From positions 107,193-171,192 of the forward strand of contig NZ_JAGEOK010000024.1 of assembly GCF_017573545.1 (NCBI RefSeq): a stretch of 64,000 nucleotides of DNA. Reading direction: 5' to 3'. Shown in pieces: positions 23,749-35,390 of this stretch. This DNA is from Actinomadura nitritigenes (GTDB lineage: Bacteria; Actinomycetota; Actinomycetes; Streptosporangiales; Streptosporangiaceae). The translations under genes and the position numbers were made by a program. Position 1 is the stretch's first letter; each line of letters begins with the position of its first letter. The notes beneath the pieces were generated by a model. It searched no databases, was not told the DNA's origin, and saw nothing but the letters and a program-made list of their open reading frames with translations.

Positions 23749-25370
23749 GGCGCGGCGGCGGCGCTCGCCCGGCGGGCGAGTTCCTCCTCGATGGCGCGCT
23801 TGCGGACCTTCCCGGTCGGCGTCTTCGGCAGCTCGGCGACGACCTCCAGCCGGTCCGGCTCGTAGCCGGGGGTCATCCCCGCCTCCCGGACGAGGCGGTG
23901 CAGGTCCTCCAGGGCGGGCGGCTCGCCGTCCGGCACCACGACGGCGACGACGGTCTCGCCGAGCAGCGGCTCGGGCTCGCCGACGACCGCGATCTCGGCG
24001 ACCCGCGGGTGGGCGCGCAGCACCTCCTCGACGGCGACGGCGGGCACGTGCAGCCCGCCCTTGTTGATCATGTCCTTGGTGCGGCCGATGATCTTGATGC
24101 CGCCGCGGCCGTCCGGCCGGGCCAGGTCGCCGGTGACGAACCAGCCGTCGTGCAGCGACGCGGCGAACACGTCGTCGGCGCCCTCGTAGCCGAGGCACAT
24201 GTTCGCGCCGCGCACCTCCAGCCGCCCCGGCCCGTCGACCGGCGCGCCGTCCTCGCCGACCAGCCGGACCTCCATCCAGTCGACCGGGCGCCCGTCGCTG
24301 CGCGCCGCCCAGTCCGGCGGGTCGCCGGCGCGGCCGATGGTGACGCCGCCGTTCTCGGTCATCCCCCACAGCGGGCGGACGGGGAACCCGAACGTCTCGC
24401 GGAACCGCGCCGGCAGTCCGGGCGGGATCGGGGTGGAGCCGGTCACCATGTGCCGCAGCGCGAGCGGGCGCGGGTTCTCCCGCTGCTCGGCGACCAGCTC
24501 GTCCAGGATCAGCGGGGTGAAGTACGCGGTGGTGATCCCGTACTCGGCGGCGAGGTCGAGGAAGTCGCCCGGCTTGAACGCGTCCGCCCACACGGCGGTC
24601 GCGCCCGCGACGAGCGGCGCGAGCATCCCGTACAGCCAGCCGCCCTGCCCGCCGACGATGCAGGGGGTGGACAGCACGTCGTCCGGGCCGAGGCCGAGCG
24701 GGACGGTGAACGAGCGCGCCATCGCGTACAGGGTGTTGAAGGAGTGCCGGACGCCCTTGGGGCGGCCGGTCGTCCCCGAGGTGTACATGATCTGGAAGAC
24801 GTCGTCGCCGCCCGGACGGTGCTCGGGCGGCGCCGCGGCGGACGCCAGCAGCCCGTCCTCGAACCCGACCGCGCCCTCGGGGACCTTCCCGCCGACGACG
24901 ATCTGGTGCCGCAGCGCGGGCAGCCGGTCGCGCATCCCGGCGATCGTCGCGGCGACGTCGAGGCCGCGGACCTCGTCCAGCGACACCACCGCGCACGCGC
25001 CCGACTCGCGCAGGATCCACTCGGTGTCGGCGGCGCCGGACGCGATGTAGTACGGGACCACGGCCGCGCCTGCGCGGCCGCAGCCGAGCGCGAGGACGGT
25101 CGCCTGCCACTGGTTGACGAGCTGCATCGCGACCCGGTCGCCGGGCCGCACGCCGAGCGCGGCGAGGCCGGCGGCGCAGCGCTCCACCCGCTCGGCCAGC
25201 CGCGCCCAGGTCAGCACGGTATCGGGGCCGCCGGCGGTCTCCCAGAAGTGGCTGACCACCGCCGGCCGGTCCGGCGCGGCGTCGGCCCGCGCGGCGAGGT
25301 CGTCCAGGAACGTCCCGTCCCGCCACCACCCGCGCGCGCGGTACTCCGATCCATTGTGGAGGTTCGTCAC
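23745..25370 (-). CDS. AMP-forming acyl/aryl ligase (ANL superfamily)
   Basis: 541-residue stand-alone adenylating enzyme. Core motifs are complete: MYTSGTTGRPKG near 195-206, GMTENGG at 336-342, WFVTGDLARPDGRGGIKIIGRTKDMINKGG split over A7/A8, and PKTPTGKVRKR with the catalytic Lys. It resembles cyclohexanecarboxylate- or benzoate-CoA-ligase-like proteins and would activate a carboxylic acid as acyl-AMP/CoA. No carrier protein is nearby, so it may act directly on an acid or on a peptide C-terminus. The GTG start has GGAAGGGG 6 nt upstream. It is coupled to the MFS gene and belongs with the encapsulin cluster. Confidence 0.88.
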   Translation of the reverse strand: MTNLHNGSEYRARGWWRDGTFLDDLAARADAAPDRPAVVSHFWETAGGPDTVLTWARLAERVERCAAGLAALGVRPGDRVAMQLVNQWQATVLALGCGRAGAAVVPYYIASGAADTEWILRESGACAVVSLDEVRGLDVAATIAGMRDRLPALRHQIVVGGKVPEGAVGFEDGLLASAAAPPEHRPGGDDVFQIMYTSGTTGRPKGVRHSFNTLYAMARSFTVPLGLGPDDVLSTPCIVGGQGGWLYGMLAPLVAGATAVWADAFKPGDFLDLAAEYGITTAYFTPLILDELVAEQRENPRPLALRHMVTGSTPIPPGLPARFRETFGFPVRPLWGMTENGGVTIGRAGDPPDWAARSDGRPVDWMEVRLVGEDGAPVDGPGRLEVRGANMCLGYEGADDVFAASLHDGWFVTGDLARPDGRGGIKIIGRTKDMINKGGLHVPAVAVEEVLRAHPRVAEIAVVGEPEPLLGETVVAVVVPDGEPPALEDLHRLVREAGMTPGYEPDRLEVVAELPKTPTGKVRKRAIEEELARRASAAAAP

Positions 25371-25493
25371 CTTTGACCCCTTCCATCCCAGGTATTTTGA
25401 TCATGACCGCGGATGCGGGCGGCGACAACGGTGACTGTTGACGAAGACGGGACCGCCTGACGGGCGGACCGGCGGAGGCCGGGAGGTGGCGGG

Positions 25494-26503
25494 GTGCGCG
25501 AGGAACTGCTCGCCCAGGCGCGGGTGTGCGCCGGGCAGGGATCGCCGATGTACGCGGAGCTGCTGGCGCGGGCGGCGGGCGACGCGGACGCCGGCGGCCC
25601 GGTCGCGGAGGTGCTCGCGGGGCGCGCGTCCAGCGCGCTGGCGCTGCGGATGCTCGGCACCGTGCACCGGATCGTGCTGGAGGGCCGGGCGCCCGATCTC
25701 GCGGCGCACTACCCGACCGCCGGAGGCACCGCGGACCCGCTCGCGGCGTGGCCCGCGTTCCGCGGCGTGCTGGCGCGGCACGCGGCCGAGGTTCGCGCCG
25801 GGCTCGCCGACCCGCCGCAGACCAACGAGGTCGGCCGGGCCGCGCCGCTGATCGGCGGGCTGCTCGCGGTCGCCGCCGCGACCGGGCTGCCGGTCCGGCT
25901 GCTGGAGATCGGCGCGAGCGCCGGGCTGAACCTGCGCGCCGACCACTACCGGCTGCTGTTCGAGGGCGGCGCGTACGGGCCGGACTCGCCGGTCGTGCTC
26001 CCGGACGCGTGGCGCGGTACTCCCCCGGCCGCCGTCCCCCTGCGGATCGCCTCCCGGCTCGGCTGCGACCTCGCCCCGCTCGACGCGGCCGCGCCCGAGG
26101 CGCGGCGGCGGCTGCTGTCCTACGTGTGGCCCGACCAGACCGCCCGCGTCCGGCGGCTGCGGGCGGCGCTGGAGGTGGCGGCGCGGGTCCCGGCGACGGT
26201 GGTGCGCGCCGGCGCCGGGGACTTCCTGGACGGCCTCGCCCCCGAGCGCGGCGCGGCCACCGTCGTCTGGCACTCCGTCATGATCCAGTACCTGCCGGAC
26301 GAGGAGGCCGCGCGCGTCCACCGGCACGTCGAGGCGGCCGGGGCGGCGGCGACCCGCGAGGCGCCGGTCGCGCACCTGGCGTTCGAGCCGCCCGAGGGCA
26401 CGCACATCCAGGGCACCCCGCTGCTGACGCTGCGGCTGTGGCCGGGCGGCGAGCGGCGGGTCCTCGGCGAGGGCCCGCCGCACGGGCTCCCCGTCACCTG
26501 GTG

Positions 26504-26507
<4 letters not shown>
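25494..26507 (+). CDS. DUF2332 family protein
   Basis: 337-residue cytosolic protein of the actinobacterial/alphaproteobacterial DUF2332 family. The conserved core is visible: TNEVGRAAPLIGGLLAVA, RLLEIGASAGLNLRADHY and the WHSVMIQYLP segment. The GASAGLNL loop and overall order recall SAM-dependent methyltransferases, but no function is established. The GTG start follows GGAGG by 7 nt. It is divergent from the AMP-ligase, and its stop overlaps the converging glyQS stop, so its link to the encapsulin cluster is uncertain. Confidence 0.8.
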
Positions 26508-29650
<3,143 letters not shown>

Positions 29651-29691
29651 GGTGGTTCTCCCAACGGGTTCGAGCGCCAAGCGTAGATGCG

Positions 29692-30447
29692 TCAGCGCCC
29701 GAGACCTCGCCGGATCGCCGTCCGTACCGGCGACGTTTCGGGGAGCGGCCCCGACGGCGACAGCGGCGGCTGCGCCATGAACTTCACCTCCGTGCCGCGG
29801 TGCGGCTGGGCCGCGTGCACGAGGAACGGGTGGCACAGGTACACGTCGCCGGCCCGCCCGGTCGCCAGGGCTATGGGCCGGTGCTCGGACGCGGGGACCG
29901 CCTCCCGCGCGAGGTCCATGAAGGAGACGCCCTCGTCGCCCGCCGGTTCGAGGAGCGGCGGGACGTCGAGGTGGGAGCCGACGCGGACGCGGGTGGGGGC
30001 GTCGTCCTCGCCCACGTCCGAGAACAAGAACAGCATCAGCAGCGCCCGGCCCCTGGAGGCCAGGTTCACCCGGTACCCCATGAAGTCGTTCGGGTCGTCG
30101 CCGGGGAAGCTCGCGTCGATGTGCCAGCCGTCGTCGCCCGGCGCCTCGTCGCTCGGGAAACGGATCGGGAACGTCCCGAGACCGCCCGGCGCCTCCCACG
30201 CGCCCTTCCCCGCGAGCGCGTCGTAGGCGGCGTGCAGGCGCGGGGTGTTCGCGGCCGCCCGGAACGGCGGCTGCCCGTACCCGCCGAGCCGGATCACCGG
30301 CCTGGTCCAGGTCGAGCGGTCATCGGGATCGCAGCCGGTGTCGCGCCAGAGGATCGCGCGGCACTCGGCGGCCAGGTCGCGGGGGAACGCCTCCGCCACC
30401 CGGACGAAGCCGTCCGCGACGAAGGCGTCGGGGTCGATCTCGTGCAT
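29692..30447 (-). CDS. Phytanoyl-CoA dioxygenase (PhyH)-like protein
   Basis: 251-residue double-stranded beta-helix oxygenase. The facial-triad candidates are His and Asp in GWHIDASFPG and the distal His in the CHPFLVHAAQPHRG segment; an Arg follows for 2-oxoglutarate binding (HRGTEVKFM). It would hydroxylate a small molecule using Fe(II), O2 and 2-oxoglutarate. It sits 41 bases upstream of glyQS on the same strand, but a functional link is not apparent. The substrate is unknown. Confidence 0.8.
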   Translation of the reverse strand: MHEIDPDAFVADGFVRVAEAFPRDLAAECRAILWRDTGCDPDDRSTWTRPVIRLGGYGQPPFRAAANTPRLHAAYDALAGKGAWEAPGGLGTFPIRFPSDEAPGDDGWHIDASFPGDDPNDFMGYRVNLASRGRALLMLFLFSDVGEDDAPTRVRVGSHLDVPPLLEPAGDEGVSFMDLAREAVPASEHRPIALATGRAGDVYLCHPFLVHAAQPHRGTEVKFMAQPPLSPSGPLPETSPVRTAIRRGLGR

Positions 30448-30499
30448 CGGCCCAGGATGCCGACGGCGCTCCGCCGGACGCCAGTGGTTTTCCGGGCGG

Positions 30500-31198
30500 T
30501 CAGCCCCGCCGGACGACGCTGAGCTCGACGCCGCCGACGATCCGCCCGCGCAGCACCTCGGCGAGCCGGTCCGACACCCGCTGCACCGTCACGCGCTCGT
30601 CGTGGCCGGGCACCACCGCGAACCGGACGGCCAGCTCCGTGGACGTGCCCTCGGCGAGCCGGACGCCGGTGACGGCCTGGTCGGAGCCGAACGCCGCCTC
30701 GACCGCGGCGAGCACGTCGGGGTCCTCGTGCGGCGGCGGGATCGGCCTCCCCTCGGCGAGCAGGTGCAGCCGCAGCCCCTCCACCGCGAACGGGACGGGG
30801 CCCGCGACGTCCACGACCAGCGCGTCCGCGCCCTCGTCGAGGGCGGCGCGGCAGGCGTCGCCGGCGCGGACCGCGACGGGGCGGGCGTCGGCGCGCCACG
30901 CCTTCATCGTGTCCATGCAGGTGAAACCGAGCACGCCGCGCCGGCCGTCGTCGCCGATCAGCGTGGGCAGCGCCATGTCGCTCGACTTCTCCCGGCGGAG
31001 CTCGCCGGGTTCCACGTCCTCCTCTTCGGTGAGGACGGCGACGATCGGCACGAACAGCCGCGTGCTCTGCAGCCGCCGCAGCACCGCGTGGTGGCCGACG
31101 CGCCCGGCCGCGTATCCGGCGAGGGCCTCGCACAGCCGGGGATCGGCGCTGCCGTCGTCCCCGGGGAACTGGGGTTCGGGAATGGTCAGTCCGGACAC
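30500..31198 (-). CDS. SseB family protein
   Basis: 232-residue protein of the SseB N-terminal-domain family. The typical opening IPEPQFPGDDGSADPRLCEAL is followed by LQSTRLFVPIVAV and LGFTCMDTMKAWR. Its role is not well defined; relatives are enhanced-serine-sensitivity proteins. I place the start at the GTG at 31198, matching where relatives begin. An ATG at 31231 would add 11 residues. Neither has a Shine-Dalgarno; a CTATAG hexamer close upstream of the GTG could be the -10 box of a leaderless mRNA. Confidence 0.8.
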   Translation of the reverse strand: MSGLTIPEPQFPGDDGSADPRLCEALAGYAAGRVGHHAVLRRLQSTRLFVPIVAVLTEEEDVEPGELRREKSSDMALPTLIGDDGRRGVLGFTCMDTMKAWRADARPVAVRAGDACRAALDEGADALVVDVAGPVPFAVEGLRLHLLAEGRPIPPPHEDPDVLAAVEAAFGSDQAVTGVRLAEGTSTELAVRFAVVPGHDERVTVQRVSDRLAEVLRGRIVGGVELSVVRRG

Positions 31199-31311
31199 GG
31201 CAGGAAGGCTATAGCCTCCGGTGACCGCCATGGGTGCCGAACCGGATACTCCCTGTATCCGGCACCCCGCCGGACGGGCGGCGCCGCGGTCGGCCGGGGC
31301 CGGTGCCGCGG

Positions 31312-32418
31312 TCAGCCGAGGTCGGCGATGGCGGCGACGGTGCCTCCGCCGGACGGGCCCTGATGCACCGCCGCGACCGACACGAACACCGCCGGATCAC
31401 CCGTGACGGACGCCGCGACACCCCCCACGCACGCCTTGATCTGCCGGTGCCAGTGCACGTCGGAGTCGTCCAGCATGATGTTGCGGCGGCCCCGCACCGA
31501 CCCGGACGGGTCCGCCTCGCACTTGATGAACACGTTGACGAGCCGGTCCCCGAGGTCGGCCGTGCGGGGCCTCTCCGGCAGCTCCAGGCCGGTCGAGCGG
31601 ATCGCGTCCCAGATGCCGTCGGCGTCCAGTGCGTCCTTCATCACACCGTGCCCGGCGCGGTACCGGCCGCCGATGCCGCGCACGTTCCCGACCACCACGA
31701 TCTGCGCCCGGTCCAGCTCCACGCCGGACGAGCACGACGCCACCGACGAGAACAGCGACAGGTCCCTGTGGATCCGCTCGGCCGACGGGGTCTCGATCTC
31801 GCCGAGCGCGACGGCGATGCCGAGCGCGGTCGTCGAGTTGGAGATGTCCATCGACTTCAGGGTGTCCTCGGTGACGACGTCGCGGCCGCGCCGCTTGGCG
31901 TCGTTGATCGTGTCGAGGGTGAGCAGCGGCGTCTTGGTCTGCACGTAGTGGACGTCGGCGGGGTCGTCGATCCCGGCGGTCTTCATCGCGTCGCGGACCC
32001 CGGCGGCGACCGTCTCCACCATCGCGGGGCGGCCGATGTCCTCGGGCAGGATGACCTCGCTCATCGCGACGCCCACCGACACGCGCGGCTCGTCCGTGCG
32101 CGGCGCCTTCGCCGGGTCGACGGTGGCGAACACGGTGGCGTGCGGGCTCAGCACCCCGTCGGTGCCGCCCGACCACACCAGCGGGACGCGCGCGACCTCG
32201 TCCGCCGGGCGGCCGCCCTTCGCGACCAGCACCTCCCGGAACGCCCGGTCGGCCAGCAGCCGCGTGTAGTCGTTCACGCCGCCGTTGCCCTCGGTCTTGC
32301 CGACCACCGCGAGGACGCGGTCGGCCTCCAGCACGCCGTCGTCGATCAGCCGGGCCAGCCCGGACGCGTCGGTCACGCTCTCGATGGGGATCTTGCGGAC
32401 TTCGATGGGATCGGGCAC
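31312..32418 (-). CDS. Ring-opening amidohydrolase (barbiturase / cyanuric acid hydrolase family)
   Basis: 368-residue member of the small AtzD/Bar family, built of three similar repeats with Lys-Ser dyads. GKTEGNGGVNDYTR, WSGGTDGVLSPH, TKTPLLTL, FSSVASCSSGVELD and LDDSDVHWHRQIKACVGG match the family. It hydrolyses the ring of barbiturate (oxidative pyrimidine breakdown) or cyanuric acid. With carbamate kinase just upstream and codBA a few kb away, barbiturate from uracil oxidation is the more likely substrate. No uracil oxidase is seen in the window, so this remains an inference. Confidence 0.88.
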   Translation of the reverse strand: MPDPIEVRKIPIESVTDASGLARLIDDGVLEADRVLAVVGKTEGNGGVNDYTRLLADRAFREVLVAKGGRPADEVARVPLVWSGGTDGVLSPHATVFATVDPAKAPRTDEPRVSVGVAMSEVILPEDIGRPAMVETVAAGVRDAMKTAGIDDPADVHYVQTKTPLLTLDTINDAKRRGRDVVTEDTLKSMDISNSTTALGIAVALGEIETPSAERIHRDLSLFSSVASCSSGVELDRAQIVVVGNVRGIGGRYRAGHGVMKDALDADGIWDAIRSTGLELPERPRTADLGDRLVNVFIKCEADPSGSVRGRRNIMLDDSDVHWHRQIKACVGGVAASVTGDPAVFVSVAAVHQGPSGGGTVAAIADLG

Positions 32419-32486
32419 GTCGTCGCTCCTCGGCTCCTCGGCTGCTCTGCTGATCGGCTACTCGGCTGAACGGTCTCTACCCCGGG

Positions 32487-33482
32487 TCACGGCTCCACGA
32501 CCGTCCCGGCCCGGCCGCGCGCCGCCGCGCCGAGCCGGGCCAGCGACGCGATCGCCGCGCGCCGGCCGCCCGCCGCGACGAACCGCCGCACCGCCTCCAC
32601 CTTCGGGCCCATGCTGCCGGCCGCGAAGTGCCCGGCGGCGGCCAGCCGGGCCAGCTCGGCGGCCGTGGTGCGGCGCAGCGGCCGCGCCGCCGGGGTGCCG
32701 AACCCGGCCACCGCGTGCTCCACGTCCGTGGCGATCACCAGCGTGGACGCGCCGAGCCGGCACGCCAGCAGCTGCGCCGCCAGGTCCTTGTCGACGACCG
32801 CCTCGACGCCGCGCAGCGCCCCGCCGGCCCGCACCACGGGCGCTCCCCCGCCGCCCGCCGCGACCACCACGTGCCCGGCCTCCAGCAGCACCGCCGCCGC
32901 GCCCGCGTCCAGGACGTCGAGCGGCTCCGGGGACGCGACGACCCGCCGCCACCCCCGGTCGCCGAACGGGCGCCACGCCTGGCCGAGCGCGGCGAACCGC
33001 CGCGCCTCGTCCGCCGGGAAGTACCGGCCGACCGGCTTGGCGGGGGCGGCGAACCCGGGGTCGGCGGCGTCCACCAGCGTCCGCGTCACCACCGTCGACA
33101 CCGGGCGCGGCGCGCCGAGCGCGGCGAGCGCCCGCTCCAGCGCGCTCATGATCATCACGCCGACGGTGGCCTGGGTCTGCGCGCCGCACCAGTCCAGCGG
33201 CACCGGCGGCACCACCCCCGCCGCCAGCTGGTTCTTGATCAGCAGGTTGCCGACCTGCGGGCCGTTGCCGTGCGTCAGCGCGACCCTCGCCCCCGCCGCC
33301 ACCAGCTCCGCGACGTGCCGCATCGCGACCTCGATCGCCGCCGCCTGCGCGTCCGGCGTCGCGCTGCCGTCCGGCGCGGTCATGGCGTTGCCGCCCAGCG
33401 CGATCAGAATCCGCTCGCCGTCGAGCGAGTCGCCGTTCCGGCCCACGGCCCGAACGCTAGCCGCGCGGCGGGCGGCGCTCAT
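32487..33482 (-). CDS. arcC: Carbamate kinase
   Basis: Amino-acid-kinase-fold enzyme that reversibly makes ATP and carbamate from carbamoyl phosphate and ADP. LIALGGNAM, LTHGNGPQVGNLLIKNQLAA, the PVSTVVTRTLVDAADP region and VEAVVDKDLAAQLLA are diagnostic. It lies 68 bases upstream of the barbiturase-like gene on the same strand. This supports a pathway recovering energy and ammonia from ureido compounds. The exact start is unclear: the ATG at 33482 and internal GTG codons at 33455 and 33446 all precede the conserved core, and none has a good Shine-Dalgarno. Confidence 0.88.
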   Translation of the reverse strand: MSAARRAASVRAVGRNGDSLDGERILIALGGNAMTAPDGSATPDAQAAAIEVAMRHVAELVAAGARVALTHGNGPQVGNLLIKNQLAAGVVPPVPLDWCGAQTQATVGVMIMSALERALAALGAPRPVSTVVTRTLVDAADPGFAAPAKPVGRYFPADEARRFAALGQAWRPFGDRGWRRVVASPEPLDVLDAGAAAVLLEAGHVVVAAGGGGAPVVRAGGALRGVEAVVDKDLAAQLLACRLGASTLVIATDVEHAVAGFGTPAARPLRRTTAAELARLAAAGHFAAGSMGPKVEAVRRFVAAGGRRAAIASLARLGAAARGRAGTVVEP

Positions 33483-33598
33483 GGGCGAAACCAGCCCAAG
33501 GAACGCCGCCCGTTCGGCAATCTCCGCCTGGACCGGTCAGGGGGTCGCCAAGCGCGGCGACCCGTCCCGTCCGCGCTCGCCGGGCGTCCCGGGACGAC

Positions 33599-34762
33599 TC
33601 AGGCGAGCCGCCGGAGCCGCTCCACCGCCTCGTCGATGACCTCGTCCTTCTTGCAGAACGCGAACCGGACGAAGTGGGCGCCCGCCTCCGCGTGGTCGTA
33701 GAACACCTGCGTCGGGATGGCGACGACGCCCGCCTTGGCGGGCAGGGCCCGCGCCAGCTCCAGCCCGTCGGAGAAGCCCAGCGGCCGGATGTCGGCCTGC
33801 ACGAAGTAGGTGCCCTGCGGCCGGTACGCGGTGAACCCGGCCGCCTCCAGCCCGGCGACGAGCCGGTCGCGCTTCGCCTGCAGCGACGCGCGCAGCTCCG
33901 CGACCCACGCCGTCTCGTTCGCCAGCGCGTACGCGGCGGCCCGCTGGTAGGGCGCGCTGACCGCGTAGGTGAGGAACTGCTTGACGGTCTGGACGGCCCG
34001 CACGTACCGGGCCGGCGCGGTGACCCAGCCGGTCTTCCAGCCGGTCGCGGAGAACGTCTTGCCCGCCGACGACACCGACACCGTCCGCTCCCGCATCCCG
34101 TCCAGCGTGGCGAGCGGGATGTGCTCGGTGCCGTCGAAGGTCAGGTACTCGTACACCTCATCGGTGATCGCGACGAGGTCGTGGTCGCGGCAGACGGCGG
34201 CGACGGCCTCCAGCTCGCCGCGGGTGAACACCGTCCCGGCCGGGTTGTGCGGCGAGTTCACGAGGATCGCCCGGGTGCGCGGGCCGACGGCGGCGCGCAG
34301 CTCGTCCGGATCGAACGTGAAGCGGCCCTCGACCGGGCGCAGCGTGACGGGCCTGCGCACCGCCCCGGCCAGCGCGATCACGGCGGCGTACGAGTCGTAG
34401 TACGGCTCGAACACGATGACCTCGTCGCCGGGCCCGGCGAGCGCCAGCACGGACGCGGCGATGCCCTCCGTCGCGCCCACGGTCACGTACACCTCGGACA
34501 TCGGGTCGTACGACAGCCCGTACCGCTCCAGCCGCTGCTCCGCCACGGCCTCGCGCAGCTCCGGCACCCCCGGCCCCGGCGGGTACTGGTTGCCGCCCGA
34601 CCGGATCGCCTCGACCGCCGCGTCCAGCATCGCCTTCGGGCCGTCCTCGTCCGGAAAGCCCTGACCGAGATTGATCGACCCCGTGGCCGTGGCCAGCGCG
34701 GACATCTCCGCGAAGATCGTCTCACCGAACTCCCGCATCCGCGGCACCAGTGGATCAGTCAC
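33599..34762 (-). CDS. Class I/II PLP aminotransferase
   Basis: 387-residue fold-type-I aminotransferase. INLGQGFPDEDGP, GGNQYPPGPGVPELREAV, NSPHNPAGTVFT, ITDEVYEYLTF and the Lys motif SSAGKTFSATGWKTGW place it with DapC, kynurenine and methionine-type aminotransferases. In actinobacteria this group often includes N-succinyldiaminopimelate aminotransferase of lysine biosynthesis, but the specificity cannot be told from sequence. It appears monocistronic, ending 116 bases upstream of the carbamate kinase start and starting 23 bases after the response regulator stop. Confidence 0.88.
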   Translation of the reverse strand: MTDPLVPRMREFGETIFAEMSALATATGSINLGQGFPDEDGPKAMLDAAVEAIRSGGNQYPPGPGVPELREAVAEQRLERYGLSYDPMSEVYVTVGATEGIAASVLALAGPGDEVIVFEPYYDSYAAVIALAGAVRRPVTLRPVEGRFTFDPDELRAAVGPRTRAILVNSPHNPAGTVFTRGELEAVAAVCRDHDLVAITDEVYEYLTFDGTEHIPLATLDGMRERTVSVSSAGKTFSATGWKTGWVTAPARYVRAVQTVKQFLTYAVSAPYQRAAAYALANETAWVAELRASLQAKRDRLVAGLEAAGFTAYRPQGTYFVQADIRPLGFSDGLELARALPAKAGVVAIPTQVFYDHAEAGAHFVRFAFCKKDEVIDEAVERLRRLA

Positions 34763-34784
34763 GGCACCACCCTACGGGGGCGCG

Positions 34785-35390
34785 TCAGATCCAGCCCATC
34801 TCCTGTGCGGCGCGGACGGCGGCGAAGCGGGACGGCTCGCCGAGTTTGCCCATCGCCGTGGAGAGGTAGTTGCGGACGGTGCCCTCCGACAGGTGCAGCA
34901 GCGTCGCGATGCGGGCGGTCTCGGTGCCGGCGGCGGTGAGCCGGAGGATCTCGCGCTCGCGCTCGGTCAGCGGGTTGTCGCCGGCGGCCATGGCGGTCGC
35001 GGCGAGCTCGGCGTCCAGGTAGCGGCCGCCCCCGTGGATCTTGCGGATCGCGGCGGCCAGCTCCTGCGTCGGCGCGTCCTTGGCGACGAAGCCGCGGACC
35101 CCGGCGGCCATCGCGCGGCGCAGGTACCCCGGGCGGCCGAAGCTGGTGAGGATGCACACCGAGCAGCGGGCGCCCGCGGCGGCCAGCTCCTCGGCGACGG
35201 TGAGGCCGTCCGCGCCGGGCATGTCGATGTCGAGGACGGCGACGTCGGGATCGTGCGCGGCGACGGCGGCGGCGACCTCGTCGCCCCGGCCGACCTCGGC
35301 GACGACCTCCAGGTCGGCCTCCAGCCCGAGGAGCGCGGCGACGGCGCCGCGGATGAGGCGCTCGTCGTCGGCGAGCAGGATCCGGATCAC
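34785..35390 (-). CDS. NarL/LuxR family response regulator
   Basis: 201 residues: a receiver domain with the phosphoacceptor Asp54 in AVLDIDMPGADG and the acidic pair in LLADDE, followed by a LuxR helix-turn-helix NPLTEREREILRLTAAG...ARIATLLHLSEGTVRNYLS. The GTG at 35390 overlaps the sensor kinase stop (GTGA). It should bind DNA as a dimer when phosphorylated by the partner kinase. The targets are unknown; this type is often linked to envelope stress or neighbouring ABC genes. Confidence 0.93.
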   Translation of the reverse strand: MIRILLADDERLIRGAVAALLGLEADLEVVAEVGRGDEVAAAVAAHDPDVAVLDIDMPGADGLTVAEELAAAGARCSVCILTSFGRPGYLRRAMAAGVRGFVAKDAPTQELAAAIRKIHGGGRYLDAELAATAMAAGDNPLTEREREILRLTAAGTETARIATLLHLSEGTVRNYLSTAMGKLGEPSRFAAVRAAQEMGWI

